From contig JAEWAF010000064.1 of the NCBI GenBank assembly GCA_023391815.1, positions 124,001-188,000 of the forward strand: a stretch of DNA of 64,000 nucleotides, read 5' to 3'. A program made the position numbers and the translations under genes. The notes below the pieces were generated by a model that saw nothing but the letters and a program-made list of their open reading frames with translations, did not search any database and had not been told where the DNA came from. Position 1 is the first letter of the stretch, and every line of letters starts with the position of its first letter. Shown here piece after piece: positions 43,930-52,499 of this stretch. The DNA is from Pseudomonadota bacterium. GTDB taxonomy: Bacteria; Pseudomonadota; Gammaproteobacteria; Steroidobacterales; Steroidobacteraceae.

Positions 43930-46368
43930 ATGGGGAGACGAAAGCGGACTATGGTTGCAGCATCTCGACGATGGCTTGTTTGCGGCTCGTTGGCCTGTTC
44001 ATTGGCTGCGGCGGCCACCGCCAGCCCGGCGGCCCCTTCGCAGTTGACCGCGGCGGATTACGCCCGCGCCGAACGGTTCCTGTTCTGGAACAAGGACAAG
44101 TACCTGCCGAACGGCGAGGTACAGCATCACTGGATCAACGGCCAGGATCGCTTCTGGTATCGACGCACGAATGCGCAGGGAGCAGCGGAGTTCGTCGTGG
44201 TCGACGCCGCCACCGGCGCGACCACGCCGGCCTTCGATCACGCGCGTGTCGCCGCAGGTCTAAGCAAGGTACTGGGGAACCCAGTGGAGGCGAGCGGCCT
44301 GCCTTTCACCTCGTTCCGCTACACGGCGGATGGCAAGGCGATCGAGCTCCTCGTCGCGGACAAGTTCGTCAGCTGTGAGCTGGAGCGCGATGAGTGCGCG
44401 AGCAAGGCAATGCCGCCGAAGATGGATCGCAGCTCGGTGGTTTCACCCGACGGCAAGTGGGCAGCATTTCTCAAAGATCACAATTTGTGGGTCCGTGCCG
44501 TCGATGGCACTGGGGAATTCGCACTGACCACCGACGGGATCGAGGACGACGAATACGCCGGATCCACCGGAAACAATCTGCATCCGGTCGCGCCAGTGCG
44601 TAGCGGTCAACAACCGGCGCCATCGCTCATGTGGTCGCCCGATTCGCGCAAGATCCTCACTCATCGAGTCGATCAGCGGCGGGTGAAGGAGTTGTATCTG
44701 CTGCAATCGGTGCCGGACGACGGCTCGATTCGTCCCAAGGCCTATCGCTACCGATATGCGATGCCGAACGACGAGCAGAAGGCTCTGGTGCGGCAGATGG
44801 TGTTCGACGTCAGCACCCGTGAGCGCGTCGACCTGGACTTCCCGGTCCTCGCGACGCCATACGTGACGCCGGTGGAAGTGCATGACGTATGGTGGTCCGC
44901 CGATAGCCGCGAAGTCATCTATGTCGAGCGCGGACCTTACTATCGCACGCTGACCCTGCGCGTCGCCGATGCAAGCAATGGCAAGTCACGCACGCTCGTC
45001 GAAGAGTCCGGCAAGACCTTCATCGAGCCGGCCGGTGTCGGGCGCCGCCCGATGGTGCGAGTGCTGTCGAACGGCAATGTTTTGTGGTTCTCGGAACGCG
45101 ATGGCTGGGGACACTTGTATCTTTACGACAAGAAGGGCCGCGCTCGCCAGATTACGCGCGGTGAGTGGGTCGTTCGCGGGATTGTCGCAGTCGATGAGCG
45201 CAGGGGCACGGTGTACTTCACCGCGTCCGGCCGCGAGCCGGGTCGCAATCCATACTTCCGTCACCTGTATCGAGTGCAGCTGGACGGTTCGGGTCTGAAG
45301 CTGTTGACGCCGGAGAATGCGGAACATCAAGTCGCCATCCCGGGGGACTATCTGCTCAGTCTGTTCGGCCCCGATCCGCTGGCGCGAGAGGAGGAAACAT
45401 TCGGATTCTCCCCGTCGGGCAAGTACTTCGTCGATGTCCATTCCCGCCCCGACAGTCCTGCGACCAGCGTATTGCGTGCAACTGACGGCCGGTCGATCGC
45501 GACACTCGCGAAGGAGGACATCACTTCGCTCACCAAGGACGGCTTCAGCATGCCGGAACCGTTCGAGTCATTGGCTGCCGATGGCAAGACCAGGCTCTAC
45601 GGCACGATTTTGAAGCCGAGCCGCTTCGATCCAAGCAAGCGATATCCGGTGATCGATTCGATCTACCCGGGACCGCAGATCATGCGCGTGCCGCGGAGTT
45701 TCTCGATGACTGTGTTCGACATGATGGGCGTCAGCGCCATTGCCGAGCTGGGGTTTATCGTCGTCATGGTGGACGGTCGCGGTACGCCGCTGCGTTCAAA
45801 GGCATTCCTCGATGAGTCCTACGGCAAGCTCGGCGAGGCTGGCAGTCTCGACGACCACATCGCGACGCTACGGCAACTGGCACAGCGTCGCCCATGGATG
45901 GATCTGGATCGCGTCGGCATCTTCGGGCAATCCGGCGGCGGCTACGCGTCCACGCACGCGATGCTGGTGCATCCGGAGTTCTACAAAGTCGCCGTATCGG
46001 GGGCGGGCAATCACGACCAGCGCGGGTATCTGCCGATCTGGGGCGAAACGTACATCGGACCGGACGATGGGAAGAACTATCTCGAGGCCGCTAACGCGCC
46101 CCTAGCCAAGAATTTCCGCGGCAAGCTGCTGTTGGTTCACGGCGATATGGACGACAACGTGCACCCGTCGCTCACGATGCAGGTGGTCGATGCGCTGATC
46201 AAGGCCAACAAGGACTTCGACATGCTCATCGTCCCCAACGCCGACCACGGCGTGATGATGGACGGCTACGCGCAGCGAAGGCAGTGGGACTACTTCGTGC
46301 GCCACCTGCTCGGCGCCGAACCACCGAGCGATTACCGCATCGGTTTGCCCGCCGGCCCGGGCGAGTAA
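43930..46368 (+). CDS. S9-family (DPP IV-like) serine peptidase, secreted
   Basis: The protein has up to 812 residues. Signal peptide (WLVCGSLACSLAAAATASPA), then a long beta-propeller region typical of DPP-IV N-terminal domains (repeats such as SSVVSPDGKWAAFLKDHNLWV). The C-terminal alpha/beta hydrolase has the triad: Ser in GQSGGGYAS, Asp in GDMDDNVH and His in NADHGVMM. Such enzymes trim dipeptides or cleave short peptides in the periplasm. An ATG at 43951 is an alternative start. A TonB receptor and a secreted amidohydrolase follow in the same direction, pointing to import and breakdown of a peptide-like compound. Confidence 0.93.
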   Translation: MGRRKRTMVAASRRWLVCGSLACSLAAAATASPAAPSQLTAADYARAERFLFWNKDKYLPNGEVQHHWINGQDRFWYRRTNAQGAAEFVVVDAATGATTPAFDHARVAAGLSKVLGNPVEASGLPFTSFRYTADGKAIELLVADKFVSCELERDECASKAMPPKMDRSSVVSPDGKWAAFLKDHNLWVRAVDGTGEFALTTDGIEDDEYAGSTGNNLHPVAPVRSGQQPAPSLMWSPDSRKILTHRVDQRRVKELYLLQSVPDDGSIRPKAYRYRYAMPNDEQKALVRQMVFDVSTRERVDLDFPVLATPYVTPVEVHDVWWSADSREVIYVERGPYYRTLTLRVADASNGKSRTLVEESGKTFIEPAGVGRRPMVRVLSNGNVLWFSERDGWGHLYLYDKKGRARQITRGEWVVRGIVAVDERRGTVYFTASGREPGRNPYFRHLYRVQLDGSGLKLLTPENAEHQVAIPGDYLLSLFGPDPLAREEETFGFSPSGKYFVDVHSRPDSPATSVLRATDGRSIATLAKEDITSLTKDGFSMPEPFESLAADGKTRLYGTILKPSRFDPSKRYPVIDSIYPGPQIMRVPRSFSMTVFDMMGVSAIAELGFIVVMVDGRGTPLRSKAFLDESYGKLGEAGSLDDHIATLRQLAQRRPWMDLDRVGIFGQSGGGYASTHAMLVHPEFYKVAVSGAGNHDQRGYLPIWGETYIGPDDGKNYLEAANAPLAKNFRGKLLLVHGDMDDNVHPSLTMQVVDALIKANKDFDMLIVPNADHGVMMDGYAQRRQWDYFVRHLLGAEPPSDYRIGLPAGPGE

Positions 46369-46446
46369 CGAGCAACCATCGACCAACGTTTCGTGCCGGC
46401 GCCGGCGAGCGATGTATTGCCGCGCCGAAAACATGGGGATTCCGAG

Positions 46447-48648
46447 ATGAACACGATCGATAAAACGAATATTGCAAGCAGCCTTCTGCTCGGCGCCACT
46501 TCGGTGCTGGCCTTGTCCACCTCAGCGATGGCGCAAGAAACGCCGTCGCCCACGAAGAACGCCGTGCTCGAGGAAATTCTCGTTACCGCGAACCGCCGCG
46601 AGGAATCGTTGCAGGATGTGAGCGCGAGCGTCACCGCTTTCTCGACCGCGGATATCGAACACAAAGGATTCGACGGATTTTCTGACTTCGCCGGCTCCGT
46701 GCCGGGGCTGACGTTGAATGAGTCCGTGCGCAATCGCGGCACGTTCAACATTCGCGGCGTCGCCCTGAACGTCACGGGCGCCAATACGCAGGATCCGGTT
46801 TCGATCTATATCAACGACACGCCGGTGTCGGATACGTTCGGCGCCATCGTGGTGCCCGATTTGCGACTGTTCGACGTAGAGCGCATCGAAGTGCTGCGCG
46901 GACCGCAGGGAACACTGTTCGGCTCGGGCTCGCTCGGCGGCACGGTGCGCATCATCACCAACAAGCCCGATGCGACGAAGACGGAAGCGGCCGGGCGAGT
47001 GGATTTCGGTCAGACTCGAGGCGGCGCCTTGCGTCAGCGTTACGACGGCATGATCAACGTGCCATTGATCGACGATGAGCTGGCGGTACGAGTGGTCGGT
47101 TATTACCGCGATGAGGAAGGCTGGGTGAAGAACATCACACTCGGCACGAAGAACAGTACCGAGGATTGGGGCGGACGCGTTTCCTTGCTGTGGACGCCGA
47201 ACGATGCCTTCTCGGTCAAGGCCGAAGTGATTCATCAGGACAGCGATCCCGAGGACGGCGACAGCTGGAATCCGGCGCTCGGCAAGTTCAAGAAATCCTC
47301 CGCCATCGGCGAAGGCAGAAAGGCCGAGCTGACCAACTACAGTCTCACCGCCGCCTATGATTTCGTGGACTTCGCCACGCTCAGCTCCATCACGACCTAC
47401 CAGGAGTCCAGGTCCGCCAGCATCGGCGATTCGGGCGATCTGTTCGGGATCGGCCTGCCCGTGATCGGCAATTCCGATCCCTGGGATTCGAAGTTTTTCG
47501 TGCAGGAGCTGCGACTGGTGTCGAACACTCAGTCGCGACTCGAATGGGTCGCGGGCGCGTTCTACATCGATCGTGAAACGTTCGCCGATTTCCTGATCGA
47601 AGTGCCCGGGCTCGACGCCATGCTCGGCGGCACGCTCGGCAGCGACGCGTTCTTCTCCAGTCCCATCACGACCGGTTCGCAGGAGGTCGCGGTATACGGC
47701 GATGTGACGTTCAAACTCACCGACGCATTGAAGCTCAACGCCGGATTGCGCACGTTCCGCACCGAAGCGTCCTATTCCGAGCCGAATCGTAACGTGCTCA
47801 ACTTCGCGACGTTCACGTACGTCAACTCTTCATTCAAGAACGAGGGCGAGGACTCCGATTACACCTGGCGCGCCGGACTGTCCTATGACTTCAGCGACAG
47901 CGTGATGGTGTACGGCAACGTCAGCAAGGGCTATCGGGTCGGCCAGGTCAATCCAAACAACGGGCCGAGCTTCGTCGATCCGCGCGATATCGTGATCCCG
48001 GCATCCTACGCGGCCGACTCGACCATCAATTACGAGCTCGGCGCCAAGACCGCCTGGCTGGACAATCGACTGGTGGCGAATCTCGCGGTTTATTACATCG
48101 ATTGGCGGGACATTCAGATCGACGGCGAGCGGGTCTCCGATCGTCGCAACTTCATTACCAACGCCGGCGCGGCCCGGTCCCAAGGCGCGGAGTTGGAGCT
48201 GAGCGTGCGACCCACCGACGGGCTCACGTTGTACACGGCGCTGACGTTCCAGGATGCCGAGATCACCGAGGTACCGACGAATATCATCGTTCCCGCCGCC
48301 AAGGGCGACGTGCTGCCCGGACTGGTGAAGTTCAAGTTCTCGGGTGGTTTCGAGTATCGCTGGGATCTCGGTCTGAACCAGCTGTATGTGCGCGCGGACG
48401 GGCAATACACCGACTCTTCGCCGAACGGGCTGCGTGGCGACGGCACCAATGCGTACTACGCGATCAACGACTCCTACGAGAACGTGGACGCGGCCATCGG
48501 TTTGATCACGAGGGGCGAGGTCGCCCTATATGGTGAGAATCTCACCAACAACGACGCTTATATTCTCAACGCCGGTCCGCCGGAGATGAATCCGATCAAC
48601 ACGCTGCGGCCGCGCACGGCGGGCGTGCGGATCAATGTGAAGTACTGA
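46447..48648 (+). CDS. TonB-dependent outer-membrane receptor
   Basis: The protein has 733 residues. Signal peptide (SSLLLGATSVLALSTSAMAQ), then a plug domain starting near EEILVTANRREESLQDVSASVTAFS, with NIRGVAL and the plug exit VERIEVLRGPQGTLFGSGSLGG. A 22-strand barrel-type region follows, ending in an aromatic residue (INVKY). No N-terminal signalling extension is present, so it is not a transducer. The spelling of the plug is common in sphingomonad and Steroidobacter-like receptors for plant- or peptide-derived compounds. The ATG at 46447 is preceded by GGGATTCCGAG. Only 14 bp separate it from the next gene. Confidence 0.95.
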   Translation: MNTIDKTNIASSLLLGATSVLALSTSAMAQETPSPTKNAVLEEILVTANRREESLQDVSASVTAFSTADIEHKGFDGFSDFAGSVPGLTLNESVRNRGTFNIRGVALNVTGANTQDPVSIYINDTPVSDTFGAIVVPDLRLFDVERIEVLRGPQGTLFGSGSLGGTVRIITNKPDATKTEAAGRVDFGQTRGGALRQRYDGMINVPLIDDELAVRVVGYYRDEEGWVKNITLGTKNSTEDWGGRVSLLWTPNDAFSVKAEVIHQDSDPEDGDSWNPALGKFKKSSAIGEGRKAELTNYSLTAAYDFVDFATLSSITTYQESRSASIGDSGDLFGIGLPVIGNSDPWDSKFFVQELRLVSNTQSRLEWVAGAFYIDRETFADFLIEVPGLDAMLGGTLGSDAFFSSPITTGSQEVAVYGDVTFKLTDALKLNAGLRTFRTEASYSEPNRNVLNFATFTYVNSSFKNEGEDSDYTWRAGLSYDFSDSVMVYGNVSKGYRVGQVNPNNGPSFVDPRDIVIPASYAADSTINYELGAKTAWLDNRLVANLAVYYIDWRDIQIDGERVSDRRNFITNAGAARSQGAELELSVRPTDGLTLYTALTFQDAEITEVPTNIIVPAAKGDVLPGLVKFKFSGGFEYRWDLGLNQLYVRADGQYTDSSPNGLRGDGTNAYYAINDSYENVDAAIGLITRGEVALYGENLTNNDAYILNAGPPEMNPINTLRPRTAGVRINVKY

Positions 48649-48662
48649 GAATAGAAACGACA

Positions 48663-50072
48663 ATGAAACATTCGATCCGGCGTTGTGTGCTGGCTGGCCT
48701 CACCGTGCTGTTTGCGAGCACGGTGCAGGCGCAGAGCGGGCACGAAGTTTTCAATCGCGCTCCTTACTATCAAGGACGGCCGAATACGACGGATGACGTG
48801 CAGCGCATTCCCGTTCCTGCCGGCTATAACGAGCCCGCGGGATCTTTCGTGCTGGTCGGCGGCCGCGTGATCGATGGCAACGGCGGAGAGCCGCGTGCCG
48901 AGACCATTGTCGTCGAAGGTAAGAAGATCACCGCGATTCTGCCGGCTGGCGCGACCGAATGGCCGAAAGATGCGAAGGTGTACGACGTGACCGGCAAAAC
49001 CGTCATGCCCGGAATGATCGACTTGCACACGCATCTGACTTACGTGGAGGAATTCGGACGACCAGCACCGCTCTCATCGGAAAGCGTCGCGGATGCGACG
49101 TTGCGCGGTATCAACCGCATGCATATCTACGCCCAGTCAGGCATCACGAGCGTGCGAGATGTCGCCTCCGATGGTGAAGTGCCATTCACGCTCAAGCGTT
49201 GGCAAAGCGAGGGGCGCATCGCTGGCCCGCGTGTCTTTCCGGCAGGACAACTGATCGTCGGTCGAGGAGGGCATGGCACGGAAGGATTCGGCCTCACGAC
49301 AGCGCCGGAGTACCCACAGGCGGCCGTGCGCGAGGCGTCCGGACCGGATGAGTGGCGCGACGCTGTTCGCATTCAGTTCAAGCAGGGCGCGGACATCATC
49401 AAACTCGCGAGCCACTACTCGCAGACGGAAATCGATGCCGCCGTCGAGGAAGCACATTCACTCGGCATACCCGTGACCGTGGATGCCGAGACTCAATATA
49501 TCGATCGCGCCATCCAAGCCGGCGTGGACTGTATCGAGCATCCGCTGCCGCGTACCGATCGAGCGATCGAGTTGATGGCGAAGAACGGCATCGCTTCGGT
49601 GCCGACGCTGGTGCCGTATCGATATATCAATCGCCTGGGCGGCGGCTACTTCGGCTCCACGTCGCGACGCTTTACATTGACCGAAGACAGCATCTTCGAA
49701 ATGCTGAAAAAGATGAAACGGCGCGGCATCAAGATGGGTATCGGAACCGACCTGGTCGTCGACTGGGTCAAGTATCTGCCCTTCGCCTATATCGACGAGC
49801 TGAAGAGCTTCGTCGCGGTGGGTTACACGAACAGTGAAGTTCTGGTCGCCGCCACGCGAACCAATGCGGAAATCCTGCGCATGAGCGACCGCCTCGGCAC
49901 GCTGGAGGCCGGCAAGCTCGCCGATATCCTCGTCATCGATGGCAAACCGGATCAGAACCTCGATGACCTCACCAGGATCGAGCGCGTGTTCGTCAACGGC
50001 CGCCTGACGGTCGCTGACGGCCGCATCCAGTCGGAGCCGCATCGGCCGGTGCCGGCGCCGGAGAGGAAGTGA
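48663..50072 (+). CDS. Secreted amidohydrolase with an altered metal site
   Basis: The protein has 469 residues with a signal peptide (CVLAGLTVLFASTVQAQ). It belongs to the imidazolonepropionase-like amidohydrolases. H122-T-H124 in IDLHTHL, Lys247 in IIKLAS, His293 in CIEHPL and an Asp in GIGTDL are present. The strand that normally supplies HxH (VAVHAH-like) reads V-T-V-D274-A-E276-T, so the expected His is replaced by acidic residues. The protein may bind one metal or none, or have shifted chemistry. It lies 14 bp behind the TonB receptor, as the last gene of that operon. Confidence 0.87.
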   Translation: MKHSIRRCVLAGLTVLFASTVQAQSGHEVFNRAPYYQGRPNTTDDVQRIPVPAGYNEPAGSFVLVGGRVIDGNGGEPRAETIVVEGKKITAILPAGATEWPKDAKVYDVTGKTVMPGMIDLHTHLTYVEEFGRPAPLSSESVADATLRGINRMHIYAQSGITSVRDVASDGEVPFTLKRWQSEGRIAGPRVFPAGQLIVGRGGHGTEGFGLTTAPEYPQAAVREASGPDEWRDAVRIQFKQGADIIKLASHYSQTEIDAAVEEAHSLGIPVTVDAETQYIDRAIQAGVDCIEHPLPRTDRAIELMAKNGIASVPTLVPYRYINRLGGGYFGSTSRRFTLTEDSIFEMLKKMKRRGIKMGIGTDLVVDWVKYLPFAYIDELKSFVAVGYTNSEVLVAATRTNAEILRMSDRLGTLEAGKLADILVIDGKPDQNLDDLTRIERVFVNGRLTVADGRIQSEPHRPVPAPERK

Positions 50073-50244
50073 GGCGAACGAGCGCCGGTCATGAAACAAG
50101 ATGAGCGGCTCGCGGCTGCGAACTTGACGGAGACCGCCGGTATCGGTGTCGACAGAACCCGCAGTCGCGTTACTTGCGTTCTATGACGTGCGAACGTGTC
50201 CGATGTGACTAAAATGTTGTATCTCACAGGCTCGGACATCACAA

Positions 50245-51480
50245 ATGAGAGCACGTCTGAATTCCGGCGCTGGTACCTCCATGGCGCGTTTCGAGGACCG
50301 AGCACACCCGGCGATCGCGGTTCTCTGCCTGGCATGCCTGCTTGTCGCATGGTCGTCTGGTGCAGCAGCGGCTGAGCAAGCAACCCAACCGGTCAAGCAG
50401 AAGGGCCCCACCAGCAAGCCGTTCACCGTTCCGATGGACGTGAACGTGCCGCTCGCGCCGACCGCTTTCAGCGCGGGCGGCAAGGCTCACCTCGCCTACG
50501 AATTGCACGTCACCAACATGAGCCAGTGGGACCTGTTGCTGTCCTCGCTCGAAGTGGTCGATGGCGACAACAGCTCGCGATCGCTCGCGAGTTTCAGCCA
50601 GGCCGATCTCAACGGCATGATGCGCGGTCAGGCCGGTGAGCAGACCGTGCTCGCAGCTCAGCAGGCCGGTGTCATTTACGTTTGGGTGACGTTCGATCGA
50701 TTGCAGGACGCACCGGCCAGATTGAGCAATCGTTTCAAGGTGAAGCTGGGCGACTACACGGAAACGCTCGAGGTGCGCACCCGCTCGCTCGCGGTGGCCA
50801 GGAACTCGCTGGTGATCGGCGCACCGCTGAGCGGCGATCACTGGGTGGCCGCGAACGGTCCGTCCAATACCTCCGGTCACCGTCGCGCCTTGATTCCGAT
50901 CGATGGCCACGCTGCCATCGCGCAGCGCTTTGCGATCGACTGGGTGCAGGTCGGCAAGGATGGCCAGACCTATCGCGGCGACCCGAAAGACAACAAAAAC
51001 TATTACGCGTTCGGCCACGATGCATTGGCCGTCGCCGACGGAGTCGTCGCCGCGGTGCTGGATGGCATTCCGAACAACGTGCCCGGCATCGACTCACGAG
51101 CTCAGCCGATCACGCTGGCGAACGTGGGAGGCAATTACGTCCAGCTCGATGTAGGTGGCGGAATGTATGCTTTCTACGCGCACCTGCAGCCGGGTTCGCT
51201 ACGAGTGAAGGTGGGAGACAAAGTGCGTCGAGGCCAGGTGCTCGGACTGGTCGGCAACACCGGCAATTCCACCGAGCCGCATCTGCATTTCCATGTTTCC
51301 AATTCGCCCGAGCCGCTCGGGGCCGAGGGCTTTCCTTACGCCGTGCCCGCGTTCGAAGTGCAGGGCTCGACGGAAGTGCAGGGCGATGAAATCAAGGCGC
51401 AGCTCGCTGCGCCGGGCAAGTCCGAGAAGCGCACCATGGCGATCCCGGCGGACGGGGAGATCGTCAGGTTCGAAAAGTAG
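50245..51480 (+). CDS. M23-family metallopeptidase-like periplasmic protein
   Basis: The protein has up to 411 residues. It has a signal segment (AIAVLCLACLLVAWSSGAAAA), a beta-rich N-terminal domain of about 170 residues with no name I can give, and a C-terminal M23 (LytM) fold: YAHLQPGSLRVKVGDKVRRGQVLGLVGNTGNS, then EPHLHFHV with the HxH metal motif. The first M23 metal motif (HxxxD) is not obvious; HRRALIPIDGH may replace it. Peptidoglycan binding or cleavage, or secreted-peptide processing, are both possible. An ATG at 50281 is an alternative start. The 172-bp gap upstream shows nothing firm. Confidence 0.8.
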   Translation: MRARLNSGAGTSMARFEDRAHPAIAVLCLACLLVAWSSGAAAAEQATQPVKQKGPTSKPFTVPMDVNVPLAPTAFSAGGKAHLAYELHVTNMSQWDLLLSSLEVVDGDNSSRSLASFSQADLNGMMRGQAGEQTVLAAQQAGVIYVWVTFDRLQDAPARLSNRFKVKLGDYTETLEVRTRSLAVARNSLVIGAPLSGDHWVAANGPSNTSGHRRALIPIDGHAAIAQRFAIDWVQVGKDGQTYRGDPKDNKNYYAFGHDALAVADGVVAAVLDGIPNNVPGIDSRAQPITLANVGGNYVQLDVGGGMYAFYAHLQPGSLRVKVGDKVRRGQVLGLVGNTGNSTEPHLHFHVSNSPEPLGAEGFPYAVPAFEVQGSTEVQGDEIKAQLAAPGKSEKRTMAIPADGEIVRFEK

Positions 51481-51521
51481 TGGCCATGTGAATCGCCGTG
51501 AGGTGGCGACGGACAGTCACC

Positions 51522-52214
51522 TCATGTCTTCACCCGCTCGTGAATGGCGGTACAGTGCCTGACCAAGCCGGGTCGCGACAGCACATATCGCTTCAGCGGT
51601 GTGTCGATCTGATAAAAGTAGATGTTGGCCACGAAGCCGTAGAGCACGGCGTCGATTTTCTCCGGCTCGGCGCCGAAGAAGAACGGCTTATCGCCGAGAA
51701 AGTCGGCAACCACGCGCAGATTGTCCGTACCCCGCGCATAAACCCGGTCGGGCTCATACCGGCCGATTCCCTGGTAGTGATATCGAAGGCGGTTGTATTC
51801 TCGCGCGCCCTCCAGGCTTTCCGCCGTGATCTCGGGATGCGTGTCGAGCAGTGCTCTCTCGAAAGCGGGCCAGTAACGCTGGTCGCGCCATCGCGAATAG
51901 CTCATCTGCCAATACAAGTCATCCAGTGTTCGTCTCACCAGCAGGTCGAGATTGCGCTGCTGTGAATCCAGCTTCGCGTCGACGTTGAGGCCGCACTGCC
52001 GGTCAAGGTAGGCGATGATGGCGTCACTGTCGCCGATCGTGGCCGTGCCGTCGATCAGGTAGGGCAGCTGTCCGCGCGGCGCCTCGCGTGTGTCGAGAAT
52101 GTGCCGATGCTCGAACTCGAGGCGATACAGACGCAGGAACGCGTAGACCTTGAGCCCGAACGGATTGTTGTCGGCGACGCCGAAGAGGTCGGGATAGGAA
52201 TAGAGGGTTCGCAT
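51522..52214 (-). CDS. Glutathione S-transferase-like protein (Faxc/metaxin type)
   Basis: The protein has 230 residues. The thioredoxin-like N-terminal domain (YSYPDLFGVADNNPFGLKVYAFLRLYRLEFE ... LPYLIDGTATIGDSDAIIAYL) has the Pro and the SDAI region seen in GSTs. The helical C-terminal domain ends KRYVLSRPGLVRHC. The spelling is closest to the Faxc/metaxin-like branch, whose enzymatic activity is poorly known. The ATG at 52212-52214 is preferred over the longer frame to 52466. It is divergent from the MFS gene, and the 285-bp gap carries the sigma-54 control region described separately. Confidence 0.85.
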   Translation of the reverse strand: MRTLYSYPDLFGVADNNPFGLKVYAFLRLYRLEFEHRHILDTREAPRGQLPYLIDGTATIGDSDAIIAYLDRQCGLNVDAKLDSQQRNLDLLVRRTLDDLYWQMSYSRWRDQRYWPAFERALLDTHPEITAESLEGAREYNRLRYHYQGIGRYEPDRVYARGTDNLRVVADFLGDKPFFFGAEPEKIDAVLYGFVANIYFYQIDTPLKRYVLSRPGLVRHCTAIHERVKT

Positions 52215-52300
52215 GGGCGTTTTCCGGAGGGAGGAAGGCTCCTGCCGCTGAGAACCGAATCCTGGTGACCTTGAAACGTACTCTGCTCCGGGGCCCGCGC

Positions 52301-52320
52301 ATAGGCCGCTTTCCGCCGAT
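52301..52320. promoter_or_regulatory. Enhancer dyad A1 upstream of the MFS gene
   Basis: ATAGGC-N8-GCCGAT, one mismatch from the perfect dyad ATCGGC-N8-GCCGAT. It is exactly 33 bp upstream of the next copy, about 153 bp before the predicted start of transcription. The position is typical of activator sites for sigma-54 promoters. Confidence 0.72.
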
Positions 52321-52333
52321 GGGGATTCCGCGG

Positions 52334-52353
52334 ATCGGCAAGATTCTGCCGAT
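52334..52353. promoter_or_regulatory. Enhancer dyad A2 upstream of the MFS gene (perfect palindrome)
   Basis: ATCGGC-N8-GCCGAT is a perfect inverted repeat whose arms extend to 7 bp (ATCGGCA/TGCCGAT). It is the best copy in the window and lies about 85 bp before the -24 element. With A1 it forms a tandem pair, as expected for oligomerising activators of the DctD/NtrC class. Confidence 0.78.
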
Positions 52354-52437
52354 CGAGCTGTGCGTTCGCGCGGCCTGCCGGTGTGAGTAATCAGAGATTC
52401 ACATGATCCCGACTCGGCCGCCGGCCCGCCACGGGCG

Positions 52438-52453
52438 TGGCATGGGGATTGCA
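52438..52453 (+). promoter_or_regulatory. Sigma-54 promoter of the MFS transporter gene
   Basis: TGGCATG-N4-TTGCA matches the -24/-12 consensus. GG (52439-52440) and GC (52451-52452) are separated by exactly 10 bases. Transcription should start near 52464, about 36 bp before the ATG at 52500. That excludes the longer open frame beginning with GTG at 52437, which lies inside the promoter. Confidence 0.85.
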
Positions 52454-52499
52454 ATCTGGCCAGCACAGACGAACGGTAATCAGCGCGGTATCACAGAAA

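Noticed and set aside
52437..52499. Upstream GTG start for the MFS transporter
   Set aside because: It lies at the first bases of the sigma-54 promoter, upstream of the predicted transcript.
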